A DNA stretch of 64,000 bases from Gammaproteobacteria bacterium (lineage in GTDB: Bacteria; Pseudomonadota; Gammaproteobacteria; Pseudomonadales; Azotimanducaceae): positions 1 to 64,000 of the forward strand of contig VXYL01000059.1 in the NCBI GenBank assembly GCA_009846005.1, read 5' to 3'. A program made the translations under genes and the position numbers. The notes under the pieces were generated by a model, which was not told the DNA's origin, did not search any database, and saw nothing but the letters and a program-made list of their open reading frames with translations. Positions 24,909-33,613 of the stretch are shown in pieces; position 1 is the first letter of the stretch, and each line of letters opens with the position of its first letter.

Positions 24909-26123
24909 CTACGCACCGCTAGGGTCTGCCCCGCGTCCACCGACGGCCCTCGCAACCGCCCGTTCCCAACCGTGGGGCTGGGCGCGGAGAATGTCGGCCG
25001 CCGCGGCACTCTGCCACCGGTCCCAGTCGAGCCCGTTGTCATGCGCTGCGGTCCACACGCATCCTTCCAGCCAGGATCGTTCGGCGCTTTTCGCCTCCTC
25101 CGCGGTCAACATGGTCGTGAGACGGCGACCGAGGCGCACGGCAGCGGCTTCGGCTGTTTCCGAATCCACGAGCGCGTGCACCTGCTCCGCGAGTTCGGCC
25201 ATTTCCAACGGCGACTGCTCATGCGGACGCACGGTCACCGACCAGCCGCCAGCGTCGTTGCGTTCTATCTTGGCCACCGTCGTGCCCCCGCCCGTTCGTC
25301 CGCGCCGGCGCCGGGAGAACACCGTCTTCCATGGGCTGGGCCGCGACGGCGGCGCGAACAACACGTCGTAGAGCCGTTGCGCCGAGACCTGTCCGGGGTC
25401 GAGTACGTCTGCGCGCTTGCGCGCCGCTCTTCGGCGCGACCCCTCCGCATAGGCTTGTGCGAGGCGCTCGGCGGAGCGGCCGGTGAATTCGTGCATGACC
25501 GGGCGGACGAGCCGCGCAAGCCACTCCTCCGCGAACAAGGCCGTCGCGGTGATGATGGCGCGCGACACCGTATTGCGGGCACAGCCGAGCTGCGCCGCTA
25601 GGGCCGTCTGGCTTTTGAACACACCGGCGTCGAGCATGGCTTTCCATTGCACCGCATTCTCAAGCGGCGACACGCCCTCGCTCCACGCGTTCTCGCCGTG
25701 CATCAGCGCCGCGCACTGGGTGTCCGGGAAAGATGCATCGCGGACTTCGGCACGCCACAATTTGCCGGCTCGCCGACAGGCTTCGAGGCGTCGTACGCCG
25801 AAGATCGCCTCGGCAACGTGACTGTCGCCTGGCGGCAGCTGTCGCGCGAGCCCCGGCTGCTGCTGTCCGTCGCGGGCAATCGACGCCGCAAGGTCGGACA
25901 GTGACACCTCGTCCATACCGGAGCCCGCCCGGTTGTGGAACCGCCAAGGGCGAACGGTTTCGGGGTCGAATGCCTCGATGTGGACGTTCTCGGCGGTCGG
26001 GGGTCGTGAGACAGCGCCGCCCCGCACCTCGCCCAACCGGACGCTCGACGTTTGACCGGTTGGATCCGTGTGTACCTTCCCGCGTGGTACGGACGCTAAG
26101 CCCGCGCCATGTTGACCGGACAT
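24909..26123 (-). CDS. ParB/RepB/Spo0J-like protein without a ParA neighbour
   Basis: About 404 residues from ATG 26123, with AAGGAG 8 bases upstream. After an N-terminal tail of about 45 residues, the ParB N-domain is visible: VSLSDLAASIARDGQQQPGLARQL, then IFGVRRLEACRRAGK, a variant of the GERRxRA nucleotide-binding box, and MHGENAWSEGVSPLENAVQW. A central helix-turn-helix (LAAQLGCARNTVSRAI) follows, as in ParB. The C-terminal 180 residues are basic and Arg-rich (GRTGGGTTVAKIERND, PLEMAELAEQVHALVDSETA) and are not of known function. ParB proteins of this style occur on plasmids and integrative elements, where they bind parS-like sites. Here no parA is present, and the gene lies just outside the mapped island boundary (26366). 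It may be a remnant of another element at the same locus or a host gene. Confidence 0.7.
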   Translation of the reverse strand: MSGQHGAGLASVPRGKVHTDPTGQTSSVRLGEVRGGAVSRPPTAENVHIEAFDPETVRPWRFHNRAGSGMDEVSLSDLAASIARDGQQQPGLARQLPPGDSHVAEAIFGVRRLEACRRAGKLWRAEVRDASFPDTQCAALMHGENAWSEGVSPLENAVQWKAMLDAGVFKSQTALAAQLGCARNTVSRAIITATALFAEEWLARLVRPVMHEFTGRSAERLAQAYAEGSRRRAARKRADVLDPGQVSAQRLYDVLFAPPSRPSPWKTVFSRRRRGRTGGGTTVAKIERNDAGGWSVTVRPHEQSPLEMAELAEQVHALVDSETAEAAAVRLGRRLTTMLTAEEAKSAERSWLEGCVWTAAHDNGLDWDRWQSAAAADILRAQPHGWERAVARAVGGRGADPSGA

Positions 26124-26365
26124 TCGCTCACTCCTTGCAGATTTGGCTAACTGATTGAACAGTCAGTCAATACTGCCATGCCCGTGCCGCAATCTCAAAA
26201 CACGCTCATGCCGCAAACGGTATGCGATGGGGGAGCCGAGCCGGAAAGGGAGATCTTAGTCTTCGTCCGGCTACTGCGAGGGGGAATGGTCAGGTCACCT
26301 GAGCCGATCGAGCGTCGTCGCGCTTGGTGGTATCGAGTCGTAACCCGTTGCTTTAACAGCAATTA

Positions 26366-26380
26366 TTGGCGGAGAGGGAG
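26366..26380. repeat. Attachment site, distal copy of the tRNA-Ser 3' end
   Basis: TTGGCGGAGAGGGAG is identical, in the same orientation, to 42702-42716, where it forms the 3' end of tRNA-Ser. The remainder of the tRNA is absent here. It sits about 150 bases before the integrase start, as expected for one end of an island integrated by a tyrosine recombinase. Confidence 0.85.
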
Positions 26381-26463
26381 ACCGCCAGAACACCGATTTC
26401 GGTGGTTTCTCTAGACCTCCCGGAGTTGACTTAACAGTATGATAAGTATACGTTTTCCGTTCC

Positions 26464-26492
26464 TTGACGTCTCGCGCCGGTGCGCGCATACT
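26464..26492 (+). promoter_or_regulatory. Probable integrase promoter
   Basis: TTGACG (26464-26469), 17 bases, CATACT (26487-26492), which would start a transcript near 26499 and fits an integrase start at 26533. An AT-rich stretch with partial symmetry (26436-26451) just upstream may be an integrase or excisionase site. Confidence 0.4.
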
Positions 26493-26532
26493 TCCCGTAA
26501 ATGTGATAACGGAAGTGATAGCACCTGCTCCG

Positions 26533-27702
26533 ATGAAGCGCCCCAAGCGACTCTCAGCCACCTTCGTCAACACCGTCAACGTTCCCGGCCGCTACGGCGA
26601 TGGGCGCGGCGGTCACGGCCTGAGCCTTCTTGTGAAGCCAGCCTCTACCGGCGGCTTCTCCAAGTCCTGGGCGCAGAGGATACGCCTCGACGGCAAGGCC
26701 GCCAACGTCGGTCTCGGCGCGTACCCTGTGGTCACGCTCGCCCGCGCCCGGCAGAAGGCCCTGGCCAATGCGCGGATCGTCTCCGAGGGCCGCGACCCCC
26801 GAGACCGCGCCAGCCGTGCGCCGACCTTCGAGCAGGCCGTCGAGACGGTCATCGGGATCCACGCCGAGAACTGGAAGGACGGTGGCAAGTCCGCCGCCCA
26901 ATGGCGTGCGAGCCTGCGGGACTACGCCGTCCCGAAGATCGGCGGCAAGCGCGTGGACCGCATCAGCACCGCCGACGTAATGGAAGTGCTACTGCCGATC
27001 TGGGCCACCAAGCGCGAAACCGCGCGGCGCGTCCGGCAACGGATCGGCGCGATCATGAAGTGGGCGGTGGCGCAGGGCTACCGCGAGGACAACCCCGCCG
27101 GGGACGCGATCTCCGCTGCGCTGCCGAAGAACAGCGTTCGCCGGCAGCACCAGCGGGCGCTACCGCACGCGCAGGTCGCGGAAGCACTCGGCCGGGTGCG
27201 CGCTTCAAAGGCGCACCGGGCTACAGCGCTCGCTTTCGAGTTCCTCGTGCTCACCGCCTGCCGCTCCGGCGAGGTCCGCGGCGCGCAGTGGGACGAAGTG
27301 GACGACGCCGCGGCCACCTGGACGGTGCCGCCGGCCCGCATGAAGGCGAAGCTCGAGCACCGGGTACCCCTTTCCAGCCGCGCGGTGGCCGTCCTCGACG
27401 AGGCGCACGAGATCGCCGACAAGAGCGGACTCGTCTTCCCGTCGCCGACCGGCCGCGTCCTGAGCGACAGCACGCTCTCCAAGCTGCTGCGCGAACTGGG
27501 CGTCGGCGCCGTCCCGCACGGGTTCCGCTCCAGCTTCCGGGACTGGGCCGCGGAGAGGACGGACGTGCCGCGCGAGGTCTGCGAACTGGCCTTGGCCCAC
27601 GTCAACAGCGATCGAGTCGAAGCTGCCTACCGGCGCAGCGATCTGTTTGAGCGCCGCCGTCAACTCATGCAGCACTGGTCCGACTACCTGATCGCTGCCT
27701 AA
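26533..27702 (+). CDS. P4-type tyrosine integrase of the island
   Basis: About 389 residues from ATG 26533 (MKRPKRLSATFVNTV); longer upstream readings would run through the promoter. The N-terminal arm-binding domain (DUF4102-like) has LSLLVKPASTGGFSKSWAQR and LGAYPVVTLARARQKA. The SAM-like core-binding domain spans about residues 100-190, then the catalytic domain shows LTACRSGEVRGAQWDEV (first Arg), a WTVPPARMKAKLEHRVPL strand pair, HGFRSSFRDWAAE (HxxR), LAHVNSDRVEAAYRRSD (second His and the Tyr nucleophile). All five catalytic positions look present. It integrates and excises the island at the tRNA-Ser 3' end. The neighbouring distal attachment copy at 26366 supports this; excisionase was not found. 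Confidence 0.92.
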   Translation: MKRPKRLSATFVNTVNVPGRYGDGRGGHGLSLLVKPASTGGFSKSWAQRIRLDGKAANVGLGAYPVVTLARARQKALANARIVSEGRDPRDRASRAPTFEQAVETVIGIHAENWKDGGKSAAQWRASLRDYAVPKIGGKRVDRISTADVMEVLLPIWATKRETARRVRQRIGAIMKWAVAQGYREDNPAGDAISAALPKNSVRRQHQRALPHAQVAEALGRVRASKAHRATALAFEFLVLTACRSGEVRGAQWDEVDDAAATWTVPPARMKAKLEHRVPLSSRAVAVLDEAHEIADKSGLVFPSPTGRVLSDSTLSKLLRELGVGAVPHGFRSSFRDWAAERTDVPREVCELALAHVNSDRVEAAYRRSDLFERRRQLMQHWSDYLIAA

Positions 27703-27830
27703 AGCAGACCGCGTGCCACTGCAGGAGGGGAGCGGTCACCATCACCGCCGACGATCTTCCGAAGCGAACAACGCACGTCCTCCGGTTTGCGAACATCGAC
27801 TGTCGCGATGTCGAACATCGTCGATGTCCC

Positions 27831-28970
27831 TTAAACGCGCCAACTTCGACATACCCCCGCTTGGTCCAAGTCCTCATGCCACGGATACAGCAGCACGAGC
27901 CGCCGAGCCCGATAGGCCTGAGAATACGCTAGCATCTGGTAGACGTCCGACTCCGACACGCCCAGTCTCGGATGGCTGGGATTCAGACGTTTCCACTTCG
28001 TGTCGATCACGATGTCATCGTCGACCACTATGTCCGGTCTAAGGGCGAACAGGCCCGCTCCACAGTTTTCCAAGGCGTAGCGCCCCCGGTGCTGGAGCCG
28101 GACATTCCTCCGCACCAAGGCATGCTGCATGCTTCGTCCGACAAAGGCTTCGAATAGTTCGTTCATGGGGAACAGCAGCCCGAATCCTTCCGATCGGCCG
28201 GCCGACGTGCCCTGCCAGTCTGCCGCCAGAAAGAGCTTCGCCATCGCATGCAGGCGGTGGAATGCCCTGTTCGTCCGATCCAGCCGCACCGGTTCGCCCA
28301 GGGGGTCCGCGCTGTCGCCTACGGACTCGAAGCGTGCGGTCATCTCCTGCAGTTTCCGGCGATTGGCCGAGGTGCGGGCCACCGTCACGAGCCGCCGCAC
28401 CGCAGCTCTCAACACCCGGTTCAGGGGCGTGTCAACCGACAGTTCGTCGAAGGCGCACGCCAGCCGGTCGGCCTGCGAAGCGTGACGCGTGATCTGCCGA
28501 CGTACGTCCAGCTTCCCCCGCAGCAGGGGAAGGTCATCCTCCCGCCGCTGGTAGCGGTGCGGCAATCCCCGCCTCACCGCCTTAAGCAGGTTGTCCGCGA
28601 AGACACGCACGAGGATTTCAAGAACGTCGCCGCTCTGCGTTGCCATCAGCGCCGGGTCGCTGGCCACGGTGGGAAGATCCCAGGCGACCGCGAGCATGCG
28701 GGTAAGCGCATGTCGCCCCGCTTCATGCTGCTCGCCACCTACCTTCGGCAGGATTTCCACGCTCGCCCCCGGCACGGTTAACACGCCGACCACTTGTCCG
28801 GCCCGCAACCCGGGCCGGGCGGTGCGACTGAGCACCGGCTGAGGCACCCGCAGGCGCCGGGTCTCGCGCTCCGCGAGCCCGTGGAGCCTCCGCGCTACGG
28901 AGTGCGGCACGCCACCCGTCCCGATGGCTAGCTCCTTCCACTCGTGGACGGTGAAGGACGCCACCGTCAT
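27831..28970 (-). CDS. mcrC: McrC-like nuclease subunit of a McrBC restriction system
   Basis: About 379 residues from ATG 28970, whose first bases overlap the stop of mcrB (ATGA type), so the pair is translationally coupled. An N-terminal strand-rich domain (VVGVLTVPGASVEILPKVGG) is followed by the McrC core with DLPLLRGKLDVRRQI and the conserved FHRLHAMAKLFL, LLFPMNELFEAFV and C-terminal PD-(D/E)xK-like nuclease: LRPDIVVDDDIVIDTKWK supplies the Asp and the DxK pair. McrC is the endonuclease partner that binds McrB hexamers; the complex cuts DNA carrying modified cytosine between recognition half-sites. Length and motif order match the family. The gene lies 128 bases from the integrase stop, convergent with it. 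Confidence 0.85.
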   Translation of the reverse strand: MTVASFTVHEWKELAIGTGGVPHSVARRLHGLAERETRRLRVPQPVLSRTARPGLRAGQVVGVLTVPGASVEILPKVGGEQHEAGRHALTRMLAVAWDLPTVASDPALMATQSGDVLEILVRVFADNLLKAVRRGLPHRYQRREDDLPLLRGKLDVRRQITRHASQADRLACAFDELSVDTPLNRVLRAAVRRLVTVARTSANRRKLQEMTARFESVGDSADPLGEPVRLDRTNRAFHRLHAMAKLFLAADWQGTSAGRSEGFGLLFPMNELFEAFVGRSMQHALVRRNVRLQHRGRYALENCGAGLFALRPDIVVDDDIVIDTKWKRLNPSHPRLGVSESDVYQMLAYSQAYRARRLVLLYPWHEDLDQAGVCRSWRV

Positions 28971-31075
28971 TCAGCCGCTGGCAGGATCCGACCCCCTCTG
29001 AGAAGCGCCTCGTATGCCTCCTCGCCGAACTCCTGCCGAACGACCCATCGGTATCGTCCCTCGACCATGTCGGGATCGAGCCCCGGTGGTTCCGGAAGGT
29101 CGTGACGCCCGACGAAGTCATCCGTACCACCCAATACGCTTTGGACCTTGTTCCAGTCGTCGTAGAAATACTCCGCGATCAGCGGGATGACCTTCCGCCG
29201 CATGATCGTGTCAAGCTCCCCACGGTTCCTTGCTCGCATCAGCCATGCATGCCCGAGCAAGTGGTCCCGATCGACCAGGTACTCCAGGCGCTCGTTAATC
29301 GCGGTGAGCACACGCGGCAGATCCACGCCGGTGTGCTCCGCCGCTTCGCCCAGCACGCTCGAGTCGGGCGCCATCTCCTCGAACTCGAAGCGTCGCCGCA
29401 GCGCCGTGTCGAGCAACGCGATCGACCGGTCGGCAGTGTTCATTGTGCCGAGAATGTGCAGGTTCGCTGGCAGCGTGAACCGTTCACGCGAGTACGGAAG
29501 GGTCACTTCCACCTCGTTCTCGGCGTCCTGCCTCTTGTCCTCCTCCAGCACCGTGATGAGCTCTCCCATGACCTTCGAGATATTCGCGCGGTTGATCTCG
29601 TCGATCACCAGCACGAACGGCTCAGCGCGCTGTCGAGTCCTTGCGGCCGCAGCGAGCCGCTTGAGGACGCCGTCCTGTACTCGGTACGCGACCTCGCCGT
29701 CCTCGACAACGGGCCGTATCCCTTCGACGAACTCCTCATAGCCGAAAGACTGATGGAAGGTCACGAATTCGATGCGGCCCGCCGCCACTAGCTCTTCGTA
29801 CCGCACGCGAAGCTCCTCGCCCTCCGGCGCGGCACCGTCGCAGATCTCGACACTCCGAGCGACCGTCCGCCAGGTCTTTCCTGTGCCCGGCGGCCCGAAG
29901 AGGATCGTGTTCAGCGGGTCCGGCGGCGAAACGCCCCCCTCTCTCGCCGCGGCACCCCGCGCCTCGCCGTCAACGGGCTGCGCTGCCACCCGGTCCAGGT
30001 ACGCGAACGCCTGCGGATACGCATCGCGGAACGCGGTTCCGATCCTGTGTGCGCGCGTGAACGCCTTGAGTTGCCCCCAGTTCCCCGGGAGGTCTCTGTC
30101 CCTTTTGCTCAGCCACAGTAGGTGCAGCCGCGCATCGCTGGTCAGCGCCTGGGCGTAGTCGTTCCTGTACACCACCCCGATCCCGTGTCCAACGCGGCCG
30201 TGGCGAACCAAGAGAACGTCGCCCCTTTGGGGCGCCGCGACTTCGTAAGTTAGCTCGGTGGTCACCTGGTCGTACTCATCCCAGCTCCCTGTGCCAGGAC
30301 CGCCTGTGTACGCCCAGTTTCCGCGTTCGAAATCCTCCCACATGTCCACGGGATGGTCGTGGCCGTACACGCGGGTGCTGATCTGCCACAGACTGGCCGG
30401 ATTCGGTTTCAGCGCGTCTTCGCTCTTGCTCGTCTCATACGCGAGCAGGTTGATCTCGAAAGGCTGACAACCCGGAAAAGCGTCGCCAAGCGCTATGGTC
30501 GCGTGCCGATAGTCGTCCCATGCGATACGGTGTTCGCGCCGACTTGCTTCGTCCCGTAGCGACTGCGTGGCGCCGTCGTATGGCAGGAACTCACGTCCGT
30601 TCACCAAGAACAGCGCCTGCGTCAGCTTCGCCGCCGCCACCCCGGTCAGTCCCTGAGCCGCCTCGAAGTCCTCGCCCGACACGGCGTCCATGCCCTCCAC
30701 TGCGCTGCGGAACAGACGCCACAGCAAGGCGAGGTCGCCGCTTCCCTGGGTGGGGAACAGTGCCGTCACCCCCGGTGGCGTCGGAAATATGAACGCGTCG
30801 TCGAGCTCCACTGGGAGTTCGCTGCTCAACTCGAACTCCTCGCCGACCCTCGGGTAGACCCGTCGCCGGGCAACGTTGTAGTTGTAGGCGGCCAGCGAAT
30901 ACACGAACGAGAACGGATCGATGTTCTCATCACCCTGGCGCAGTAGCGCCGGTTCCTCGCCTCCTTCCTTCCACGGAATCCGTCGTGCCCGTTCCGCCAG
31001 GAAGTCAGGGCCGTTGTTCGCGATCCCAGCGCAAAGCTCCGCGAACCACGGAACCCAACTGTAAATCTCTTTCAT
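28967..31075 (-). CDS. mcrB: McrB-like AAA+ GTPase subunit with N-terminal recognition region
   Basis: About 702 residues from ATG 31075. The last 310 residues are the McrB AAA+ motor: Walker A GPPGTGKT at 394-401, FVTFHQSFGYEEFVEGIRP, Walker B FVLVIDEINRANISK, the MNTADRS signature (guanine specificity in McrB), and an arginine-finger-like DTALRRRFEF. The first 380 residues differ from E. coli McrB. They include a helical part (PGVTALFPTQGSGDLALLWRL) and a later PUA/EVE-like strand set (GDVLLVRHGRVGHGIGVVY, LHLLWL) that may recognise a modified base. In such systems the N-domain sets the target, so this complex may recognise a base other than 5-methylcytosine. It overlaps mcrC by 4 bases. 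Confidence 0.85.
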   Translation of the reverse strand: MKEIYSWVPWFAELCAGIANNGPDFLAERARRIPWKEGGEEPALLRQGDENIDPFSFVYSLAAYNYNVARRRVYPRVGEEFELSSELPVELDDAFIFPTPPGVTALFPTQGSGDLALLWRLFRSAVEGMDAVSGEDFEAAQGLTGVAAAKLTQALFLVNGREFLPYDGATQSLRDEASRREHRIAWDDYRHATIALGDAFPGCQPFEINLLAYETSKSEDALKPNPASLWQISTRVYGHDHPVDMWEDFERGNWAYTGGPGTGSWDEYDQVTTELTYEVAAPQRGDVLLVRHGRVGHGIGVVYRNDYAQALTSDARLHLLWLSKRDRDLPGNWGQLKAFTRAHRIGTAFRDAYPQAFAYLDRVAAQPVDGEARGAAAREGGVSPPDPLNTILFGPPGTGKTWRTVARSVEICDGAAPEGEELRVRYEELVAAGRIEFVTFHQSFGYEEFVEGIRPVVEDGEVAYRVQDGVLKRLAAAARTRQRAEPFVLVIDEINRANISKVMGELITVLEEDKRQDAENEVEVTLPYSRERFTLPANLHILGTMNTADRSIALLDTALRRRFEFEEMAPDSSVLGEAAEHTGVDLPRVLTAINERLEYLVDRDHLLGHAWLMRARNRGELDTIMRRKVIPLIAEYFYDDWNKVQSVLGGTDDFVGRHDLPEPPGLDPDMVEGRYRWVVRQEFGEEAYEALLRGGRILPAAE

Positions 31076-31233
31076 CGCAGCAAGCGAAACCTATAGCCAA
31101 CCATACAGCTTAGCAGACGCTCTGTTGCGGGCCGTTCTCTACACGACCGTAGATCCAGCGTCGGATTGCGTTGCCTTCGGCCCGCGTCCCATCCCGCCTA
31201 CGGCGAACCGAACCCGCAGGAGGTCCATACGGG

Positions 31234-31245
31234 TGACGGCCGTCA
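31234..31245. promoter_or_regulatory. 12-bp perfect palindrome in the 31.1-31.5 kb gap
   Basis: TGACGGCCGTCA is fully self-complementary. It lies in the 438-base gap between the divergent mcrB and zinc-ribbon genes, which also has several short GC hairpins (for example CCTCG/CGAGG around 31422-31437). No clear promoter was identified for either gene and no protein-coding frame is convincing. It may be a regulatory site. Confidence 0.3.
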
Positions 31246-31513
31246 ACGCTTCCGCGCTCCGCGCGGTAGGAACGCGCGCCGCTCCCGCCCCCATTTCCGA
31301 CCGCCGCAACTGATGTCCTTCCGTCCGTCGTTTCCACCCAGCCTCGCACGCGTGCTCGGGCGGTCAACCCATACGCGCCAACACCAACCGACCGCGTCCC
31401 GGGTTCTCCGCTCCGCTCCGACCTCGCTGGCGCGAGGTGACCGCGCTCCGCGCGCGTGCCGCCCGTTCAGGCACCGACGCACACCGCGTCGCAACCCTGA
31501 AACGGAGAACGAC

Positions 31514-32053
31514 ATGGAACTCTCAACCCTCATCGCCCAGTGGTCCGGCAAGCTCCCGCCGGGCTTCGTGCCGCAGGCCGTCCTGCGCGACGAGCCGCCT
31601 CGGTGTTCGCAGCCGAGATGCACAAAGCCTGCCTCGCGCAAGCCCGACGGCGGGTTCTGGAAGAGCTGCGACTCCTGCAGAACGCGGAGGGCGGCGTCGT
31701 GCAAGCGTCGCAGGGCCGCGCTGGTCGCGGAGGGCGGCTGCCGCAGGTGCGGGTACCGGAAGAGGACGGAGGGCGACTTCCTCTGCGAACGGTGCCGCGA
31801 GGACCGCGACATTGAGCGCGCGCAGAAGCGGCAGGACGCCCTCGACGCGGCGGTGATTGACGAGTTCGCCGCCAGTCCGGACAAGGCGCACGAACCCTCG
31901 AATCTGGACTGTGGAGTCTCGCCATGGAACTCCAGGCCCAAGAAGGAACCGAGCGCCGCGTACTGGTCGCCGCTGCCCGATCCCGAGCCGAAGTCCAAGC
32001 AGTTGTGGCGGCACTCGCTGGACGACACGGGGTGGCGCCTGAGCCGCCACTGA
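31514..32053 (+). CDS. Cysteine-rich zinc-ribbon-like protein of the island
   Basis: About 179 residues from ATG 31514 (GGAG 8-9 bases upstream). The family is not recognised. Residues 30-100 carry four cysteine pairs: PRCSQPRCTKPAS, SCDSC, GGCRRCGYRK and LCERCRED, with a basic helix (RTRRAASCKRRRAALVAEGG) between the second and third pairs. This looks like two zinc knuckles or a zinc ribbon pair binding nucleic acid. The remainder is an acidic-then-basic tail with WNSRPKKEPSAAYWS and a final LWRHSLDDTGWRLSRH. No catalytic motif (HNH, for example) is clear. It is co-oriented with the recombinase trio downstream but separated by 398 bases containing a nested inverted repeat (32148-32189). Confidence 0.55.
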   Translation: MELSTLIAQWSGKLPPGFVPQAVLRDEPPRCSQPRCTKPASRKPDGGFWKSCDSCRTRRAASCKRRRAALVAEGGCRRCGYRKRTEGDFLCERCREDRDIERAQKRQDALDAAVIDEFAASPDKAHEPSNLDCGVSPWNSRPKKEPSAAYWSPLPDPEPKSKQLWRHSLDDTGWRLSRH

Positions 32054-32147
32054 CCGTTCCTCGCGGCAGTCGAGGCGCGTCGGCTCCGGTCGGCGCGCCT
32101 CGGCCTCCCAGACGACATCAGAGGCCGCTCCCGGCGTGTTGCGGGCC

Positions 32148-32189
32148 GTCAAGGGCGACGGGTAACCGTCGGCGCAGCGAACCCTTGAC
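32148..32189. repeat. Nested inverted repeat in the 32.05-32.45 kb gap
   Basis: The outer arms GTCAAGGG (32148-32155) and CCCTTGAC (32182-32189) enclose an immediately adjacent perfect hairpin CGACGG-GTAA-CCGTCG (32156-32171) and ten unpaired bases. The structure is asymmetric, as recombination or replication sites often are. The 398-base gap (32054-32451) shows no convincing gene. Confidence 0.5.
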
Positions 32190-32451
32190 AGGCCGCGACA
32201 CGTCGCAACGCTTGGCGGCAGGTTGGCGTCCGTGATCCTCGCCATCATGTTGCCCGCCATGCTGCCGATGTTCCCGCGCGTCGGCGCGCCCCGGACGCCA
32301 TCCCTGCCGCGCGGCGAGCGCAAATGGCGATGTCGAACGCCTCGTCCGGCGAACGCGCCGGAGTCTCCCGAGCCCCCCTGAAACGCGGTTAGCGGAATGC
32401 TAAGCACGCGGGTTTGCGTAGCAGCGCCGTGGGGGTGTACACCATGCCCCG

Positions 32452-32700
32452 ATGCATCCGGAATCCACCCCCGAAGAAGCCTTCGACGCGACCGCCGAGG
32501 CCGCGCGTCTGAAAGCCCAGACCCGCGCCCGCCGCCGTCCCCGCTACCGCCGCTCGCGCCTCGACCGCTACAAGGGCGAGCTGCTCGCCCTGCGCGAAGA
32601 GGGGTGCACCGCCGCCGAACTGCAGCGCTGGCTGCTCGCGCACCGCATCCGTGTCCAGCACGCCACCGTCGCCCGCTGGCTGCGGCGCCACGAGGGCTGA
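32452..32700 (+). CDS. Small basic helix-turn-helix protein
   Basis: About 82 residues from ATG 32452. The N-terminal third is rich in Ala and Glu, then a strongly basic stretch (RARRRPRYRRSRLDRYKGEL) leads into a helix-turn-helix: LALREEGCTAAELQRWLLA, then VQHATVARWLRRH. The pattern of a helix, a CTAAEL turn and a VxxxTVxRWL recognition helix is typical of small resolvase- or transposon-associated DNA-binding proteins. It ends 4 bases before the tyrosine recombinase gene starts, so it is probably co-transcribed with it and may regulate it or assist recombination. No exact family is named. Confidence 0.6.
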   Translation: MHPESTPEEAFDATAEAARLKAQTRARRRPRYRRSRLDRYKGELLALREEGCTAAELQRWLLAHRIRVQHATVARWLRRHEG

Positions 32701-32704
32701 CCGG

Positions 32705-33613
32705 ATGCCGAAGTTCCGCTCCATCCCGCCGCCGGAACGGCAGGCGCAGGCCGTGGTGGGACGCCTCGTCAACCTCGGCGCGCTGCGTCGCAACCCGAAG
32801 CGTCCCGCTTCCGTGCGCACCGTCGCCAACTACCGCGACTGCCTGCTCCAGATCGCCCGCCGCATCGCCCCGGACGGGCGCGAACTCCGGGACCTCACGC
32901 CCGAGACCGCCGTCGAGTACCTGCGCAGCCGCACCGCCGACCTCGGCCAGAAGGCGCTCGACATGCACCGCCAGTCGCTGCAGGCGATGCTCGTCCACGT
33001 CTCCCGGCGGCTCCCCGAAGGCGAACGCCTCACCGTGGTCCGCTCGGCGAAGCCGCGCCGCACGGGCGGACGGGCCTACCGGCCGGAACAGATCCGCATG
33101 GTCGCCGCCGCCCAGAACCCTCGGAACGGCCTTTCGACTCTGATCGCCCACGCCGCCGGACTACGTTCCCACGAGCTGCTGACGCTCGCCCGTCCCGAAG
33201 AACAGCCGCCAGACCGACGCCCCGCGCGTCCGGAGAAGTTCGCCGGCAGACCGGGACGCGACTACACGGTGATCGGCAAGGGCGGCCTCGTCCGCCTGGT
33301 CCGGCTTCCGGACCAGCTTGTCGACCGTCTCGAGGAACGCCGCCGCGACGAGCCGTTGCGCGTCACCGACCGCGGCATCCACTACCTCTCCCGGTACGAC
33401 GTGGCCGGCGGCACGCCGTGGAGCGTCAGCTTCTCCGGCGCCTCCAAGCGCGCCCTGGGCTGGACAGCCGGCGCCCACGGCGCTCGCCATGCATACGCCC
33501 AGGAGCGCATGGACGAACTGCAGCGCAGCCTCGTCCGCGCCGACGCGTTGGAGACCGTCAGCCAGGAACTCGGGCACTTCCGCCCGGAGATCACCGAGAC
33601 GTACCTCAGGTGA
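32705..33613 (+). CDS. Second tyrosine recombinase, nested in the island
   Basis: About 302 residues from ATG 32705 (MPKFRSIPPPERQAQ). The core-binding domain has ASVRTVANYRDCLLQIARRI. The catalytic domain shows AHAAGLRSHELLTLA (first Arg), VIGKGGLVRLVRLP (beta-hairpin Lys), HGARHAYAQ (HxxR), and ELGHFRPEITETYLR (second His and Tyr nucleophile). It is unrelated in sequence to the P4-type integrase at the island end and lacks the arm-binding domain. It lies between a small helix-turn-helix gene (4 bases upstream) and a coiled-coil gene that overlaps its stop. The three look like one module. Such trios occur on plasmids and integrative elements, but target site and role (resolution, nested transposition or phase switching) are unknown. 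Confidence 0.8.
   Translation: MPKFRSIPPPERQAQAVVGRLVNLGALRRNPKRPASVRTVANYRDCLLQIARRIAPDGRELRDLTPETAVEYLRSRTADLGQKALDMHRQSLQAMLVHVSRRLPEGERLTVVRSAKPRRTGGRAYRPEQIRMVAAAQNPRNGLSTLIAHAAGLRSHELLTLARPEEQPPDRRPARPEKFAGRPGRDYTVIGKGGLVRLVRLPDQLVDRLEERRRDEPLRVTDRGIHYLSRYDVAGGTPWSVSFSGASKRALGWTAGAHGARHAYAQERMDELQRSLVRADALETVSQELGHFRPEITETYLR

Noticed and set aside
26178-26414. 78-residue frame near the attachment site
   Set aside because: It runs across the attachment repeat, has no ribosome-binding site and no recognisable features.
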